From positions 20,360,412 through 20,424,411 of the forward strand of contig NC_084675.1 of assembly GCF_028389875.1 (NCBI RefSeq): DNA of 64,000 nt, in the 5' to 3' direction. Source of the stretch: Rhea pennata (lineage: Eukaryota; Chordata; Aves; Rheiformes; Rheidae). A program made the translations under genes and the position numbers. The number at the start of each line of letters is the position of its first letter. The first letter of the stretch is position 1. Under the pieces are notes generated by a model that saw nothing but the letters and a program-made list of their open reading frames with translations, had not been told where the DNA came from and did not search any database. Shown here piece after piece: positions 61,001 through 64,000 of the stretch.

Positions 61001-64000
61001 TGTCTGCGTGGCTGTCCAGATTTGTTACCCTTGCACATTAAAGTGGTATCTCTCTGTCCTATAAAAATTGGTGGCAAAAAGCCTATTGATTTCATCTGAG
61101 CAGGAGCTGGTAGATGCTGATCTTACCTGGACAGTGTTCTGTAACAGATGTAGCTCAGTAATAATCCATGTAGTTGAATCCAACATAAAACTATGAAATT
61201 TCAATAAAAAAATCACAGTTCAGAGACTTTTGTTTCCTTTTCACTTAATCAAAAGGAACAAAGAGAAGCACCAGATTACCTGTAACAAAAGGTCTTTTAT
61301 CATTTCTTCTGTACTTTCTTTATTGCTGAAGCAAACGTCTTTATCTCTGGGAGGTGTACAGTGCCCAATTATTATTTAGAAGATGCTTTCTTTGGTGATG
61401 TTCTTACCATGCATTTGTAACAGCTGAAATATAATCTGAATCGGAAAGCCTGGTAAAGAGAAAAAGCCTGTTGTTCTGTAGAAGAGGATAATGAGGTCCC
61501 AATTTGATTACAGAGTAACAAACAGTGAGGTTGTATGAGATGATCTGAGGATAGGGGAGATTGCTATAACCTAGTCTTATGGAGGAGTTCTGCAAGTACA
61601 CGAGTTATTCACTCCAGCAATCTTCAGGGTATCCGACCCCAGGGAAGCTTTATGTGCATGACAATACAAATAAGAGGTCACAAATTCTGATCCTGGAAAA
61701 TGCTTGTCCCTGGAAGACTCTAAGAAGCCACAGTTCTCTCAGGTCTTTCCAGAGCTCCATGGAGATTTGTCCTAAATCCCTCTCATAGAGCAATTCACTG
61801 CCGAGCGCTGAAGCAGAATTGATCAGTGATTTCTGACTTGGGTCTGATCACAGACTGTGGATATATCCTCCCCCAGCCCTTGAAATGCAGTGGAAGTTCA
61901 GATCTAGCTGTGCATTCCAATACTGGATTTCAGGCCTGTCTGTGATTTATATGGGTTTGTCATGCCTGTAACATGAAAAGTACTCTGTTTAATGAGAAAA
62001 TGGACTGTGTGCCTATTCCAGCTCCTATATTCAATCTAAACCACATTGCCCTCACAAAGAACCTTTCAAAAGCAAAGAATTTCAAAAATTACCGCTGTGA
62101 ATGGTCCAAGAACCTACATTGTAAAGAAGTCCCCAGATGATCTATCACCATTGCAGATTTGTTTGTTAGCTTGGATTTCTTGCTCCAGCAATGGGTCGAT
62201 TTTCACACGCATACAAAAAGATCTTTTGTTTTCCTAAGTATGTGCGAGGCTTATGGAATCCTTTCAGAAAAAACATATCTTTAGTTTCAAAGTGTAACAT
62301 GCCAGAAGCAGTTGCTTTGAAAACATCCTTGCCTCTAACATGTTTTTTATTAGGAAAATGTATTCCAAAACGAATTGGTACCAGTTTTCAGGAAGGACTC
62401 AAGTATGTTCTTGCCTCAATATCTGTTGGAGTAAATGATGGCATAAAATGTGAGTTCAGAAGAGTATTTGTAACTGGGTAGTAGTGCTGACAACCTGCTT
62501 GTAAATGCAGAGCTGTACCCAGTTCAAGTAGGAAACCCTGCAGGAAGGAACACTGTAATTACTGCCGGATCACACTTGCAGACCAGTTTTACAATTTCCA
62601 ACCAAATAAAAGAGAAGTTGCAGACCGACACAGAAGTGTCACTGGGAGCAACCTTGGGAACGGTTGAGCTTGGAAAGGAAGTTTACAGTGAAAGCTGTTT
62701 TGTTGTGATTTACGTTTTCAGTAAAGCTAAACCCCAGGAGGATTTTGGCCTGTGTGGGGTTTTTGCAATCTGGTGAATGTAGGATGTGAACTTCCTCTAC
62801 TCACCAGATTTTAAAACTCTCCCCCCAAAATAGCCTTGCAGAATTGAAAACCTGTAAGCAGGGGGATTGTTGCATTATTATGACTTTAGTTAGTGGGTGG
62901 TTGCCTTAACAGGACTCCTCTGACCTTAGTTTAAAATCTAATCACTATCACTTTCCATGGGATTCAGTATGCAAACTAACTAGGGAGCAACCTCCTCCCT
63001 TTTCCTTGAATCCTGCGTTTCTGACTGGGACATTACACTCATTTTTTCCTGCAAACAATGAGATTGACTTGCTGGAAGCAGTTTAAATGCCTGAAGGGAA
63101 AAAGCAGAAACTTGAACACACAATTCGCTTGTTTTAATTCTATTTTTAGAGCATTGCTCCCTCTTGCCTTGAGTGAACAGTCAAACTCGGGGTCCTACTT
63201 TGTGGACTAGCAGGAATATAAGCAGAGCCACCCTACCTGCACCCAGGCAGGGCTGTTGCTCAGTTTTGTGGCTCTGTATTGAGTGAAGGCTTGTTGGGTT
63301 CTTGCTGTTTATTCTGTTAAGAGACTTTCAGTTTCCCTTAATCAGCTGAGAGAAAAACTCAGTGATCTGCAAGCTGATTCAGAGGTGGTTGTTTGGAGTG
63401 ACAACATTTGTCATGCAGGCAGAGCAGATGGCTGGGGTCAGCAACCAGTTCCAAACCCAGGTTTTAATCTGCCCTTAGGTGTCTGTTTTAGGTCTTTCCC
63501 AGCACATCACTCCATATCTTTTTAAAAATTTTGGTCTAATATGCACTAAACCCAAACTTTCTCGGTTTCTTGCTTGCTTTCGATTTAAGTGGATGAACTT
63601 CTGCTGGTTTAATTTAATTCCACATCAGTTCTTACATTCTTTTCCCACTGGAAGGCTTCAGCTTTTCTGGCTATACTGAAAGCAGCATTTGGCATAAATC
63701 ATAAACCTGTCTTCGGACAACTTAATCTATTCAAAATGGTACTGAAAGGGAAAAAAGGACTACTATTGCAAACAAAAGCTTGTATACCTTTTTCTAAGGC
63801 TGAAAACCTTAGGGCTGTGACAGACAAGTTTTGTCTTTTGATCCAACTTCAGGCCATTACTATTTCAGCTGTTTTGGCTGTGTCGCTGCGCTCTGGCTAG
63901 AGCAGAGCTGCCTCTTTTATGCCTTATGCCTGCAAACACATCTGAGTTCAGCGAAGATGCATGTTGAATCGGTTGTCATATCGTGGTACCTGAGACAGTG
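58061..64000. other. Intergenic stretch to window end
   Basis: I looked for the conserved coding words of COTL1, the next gene in human, on both strands and did not recognise them. Open frames (for example 58615-58923 and 62191-62481 on +) have no family signature. Confidence 0.45.

Overview
The window is vertebrate nuclear DNA, most likely from a bird. It has spliced genes with short introns, three 3'-end fragments of CR1 retrotransposons with avian-type ends (including the terminal ATTCTATGA-type octamer), a CpG-island promoter and no bacterial features. I cannot name the species. The left end matches the human 16q24.1 order ATP2C2 (+) then MEAK7/TLDC1 (-).

Region 1 (1-3001, + strand) holds the last four coding exons of ATP2C2, the secretory-pathway Ca2+/Mn2+ ATPase SPCA2. 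They cover membrane segments M7-M10 and the stop codon; the rest of the gene lies left of the window. Region 2 (about 4700-17750, - strand) holds MEAK7, a TLDc-domain, probably myristoylated lysosomal protein of alternative mTOR signalling. Seven coding exons rebuild an uninterrupted 467-residue reading frame. The two genes converge tail to tail. Two MEAK7 introns appear to use GC rather than GT donors. The acceptor in front of the start-codon exon is duplicated in tandem.

Region 3 (about 16735-18150) is the MEAK7 CpG-island promoter. It contains a 12-copy, 29-bp GC-rich minisatellite in two variants. The very long open frames there are produced by the repeat and are not genes.

Region 4 (18.2-64 kb) looks intergenic. 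I found no convincing coding exon on either strand. COTL1, the expected next gene from human synteny, was not recognised. The region contains AT-rich, TAAT-rich blocks that could be enhancers, two CR1 fragments, several microsatellites and long homopolymers, a CpG-rich patch near 54.4 kb, and several striking inverted repeats: a 44-bp near-perfect palindrome at 35.84 kb and a 22-bp perfect palindrome at 55.31 kb. No conservation or expression data were available, so regulatory calls are inference.
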